A DNA stretch of 14,265 nucleotides from Spongiibacteraceae bacterium UBA5047 (GTDB taxonomy: Bacteria > Pseudomonadota > Gammaproteobacteria > Pseudomonadales > Spongiibacteraceae). The notes under the pieces are model-generated. The model was not told where the DNA came from. It saw only the letters and a program-made list of their open reading frames with translations, and searched no databases. The stretch is taken from NCBI GenBank assembly GCA_002415025.1, contig DIBR01000064.1:116297-130561 (forward strand), read 5' to 3'. Shown here one piece after another: positions 14,234 to 14,265 of the stretch. The first letter of the stretch is position 1; every line of letters begins with the position of its first letter. The position numbers were made by a program, and so were the translations under genes.

Positions 14234-14265
14234 AGCAAACAAGGTGCAGACCGGTAACATGGTTT

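Overview
The window looks like chromosome from a marine-type gammaproteobacterium. I infer this, and it is untested, from several things: GC-moderate codon use, two large TonB-dependent receptors, an AtuD-like acyl-CoA dehydrogenase, a DUF1214 protein, and several REP-type palindromes between genes. I would guess the Cellvibrionales/Spongiibacteraceae area. Nothing looks like a prophage, CRISPR array, plasmid or complete insertion sequence.

Layout. The left edge (1-235, minus strand) is a stable-RNA locus. It holds the 5' half of an initiator tRNA that runs off the window, a decayed second copy of its 5' third, and a near-consensus promoter upstream (TTGCAA, 17 bp, TATAAT, GC-rich discriminator). 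Plus-strand genes follow: a DUF1214 protein with a perfect palindrome upstream, a small conserved-looking protein, and a Dps-type ferritin with a terminator. A tentative minus-strand small ORF sits between the last two. A TonB-dependent receptor (2864-5254, plus) then converges on a PTP-type phosphatase (minus) across a tandem 51-bp palindromic repeat. The phosphatase lies downstream of a second TonB-dependent receptor (6304-8688, minus), but a strong terminator separates them. The second receptor is divergent from an alpha/beta hydrolase (plus), which is followed by an AraC-family regulator.

The right third is a plus-strand set: acyl-CoA dehydrogenase, glutathione transferase (9 bp later), a REP pair, and an AtuD-like acyl-CoA dehydrogenase. 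Both dehydrogenases appear to use the isovaleryl-CoA-dehydrogenase-type catalytic glutamate (in an ER pair) and have Gly where the MCAD-type base would sit. This points to branched or otherwise unusual acyl-CoA substrates. A plausible but unproven reading is that the AraC regulator controls this set. A pair of 14-bp direct repeats 22 bp apart lies between them, although those repeats could instead be remnant insertion-sequence ends.

The receptors, hydrolase, GST and acyl-CoA dehydrogenases are together compatible with uptake and degradation of hydrophobic compounds such as terpenoids, branched lipids or steroids. The sequence does not identify the substrate. I see no clear new defence or mobile system. 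The most unusual items are the rearranged initiator-tRNA duplicate, the direct repeats before the dehydrogenase operon, and three unrelated REP-like palindrome types in 8 kb.
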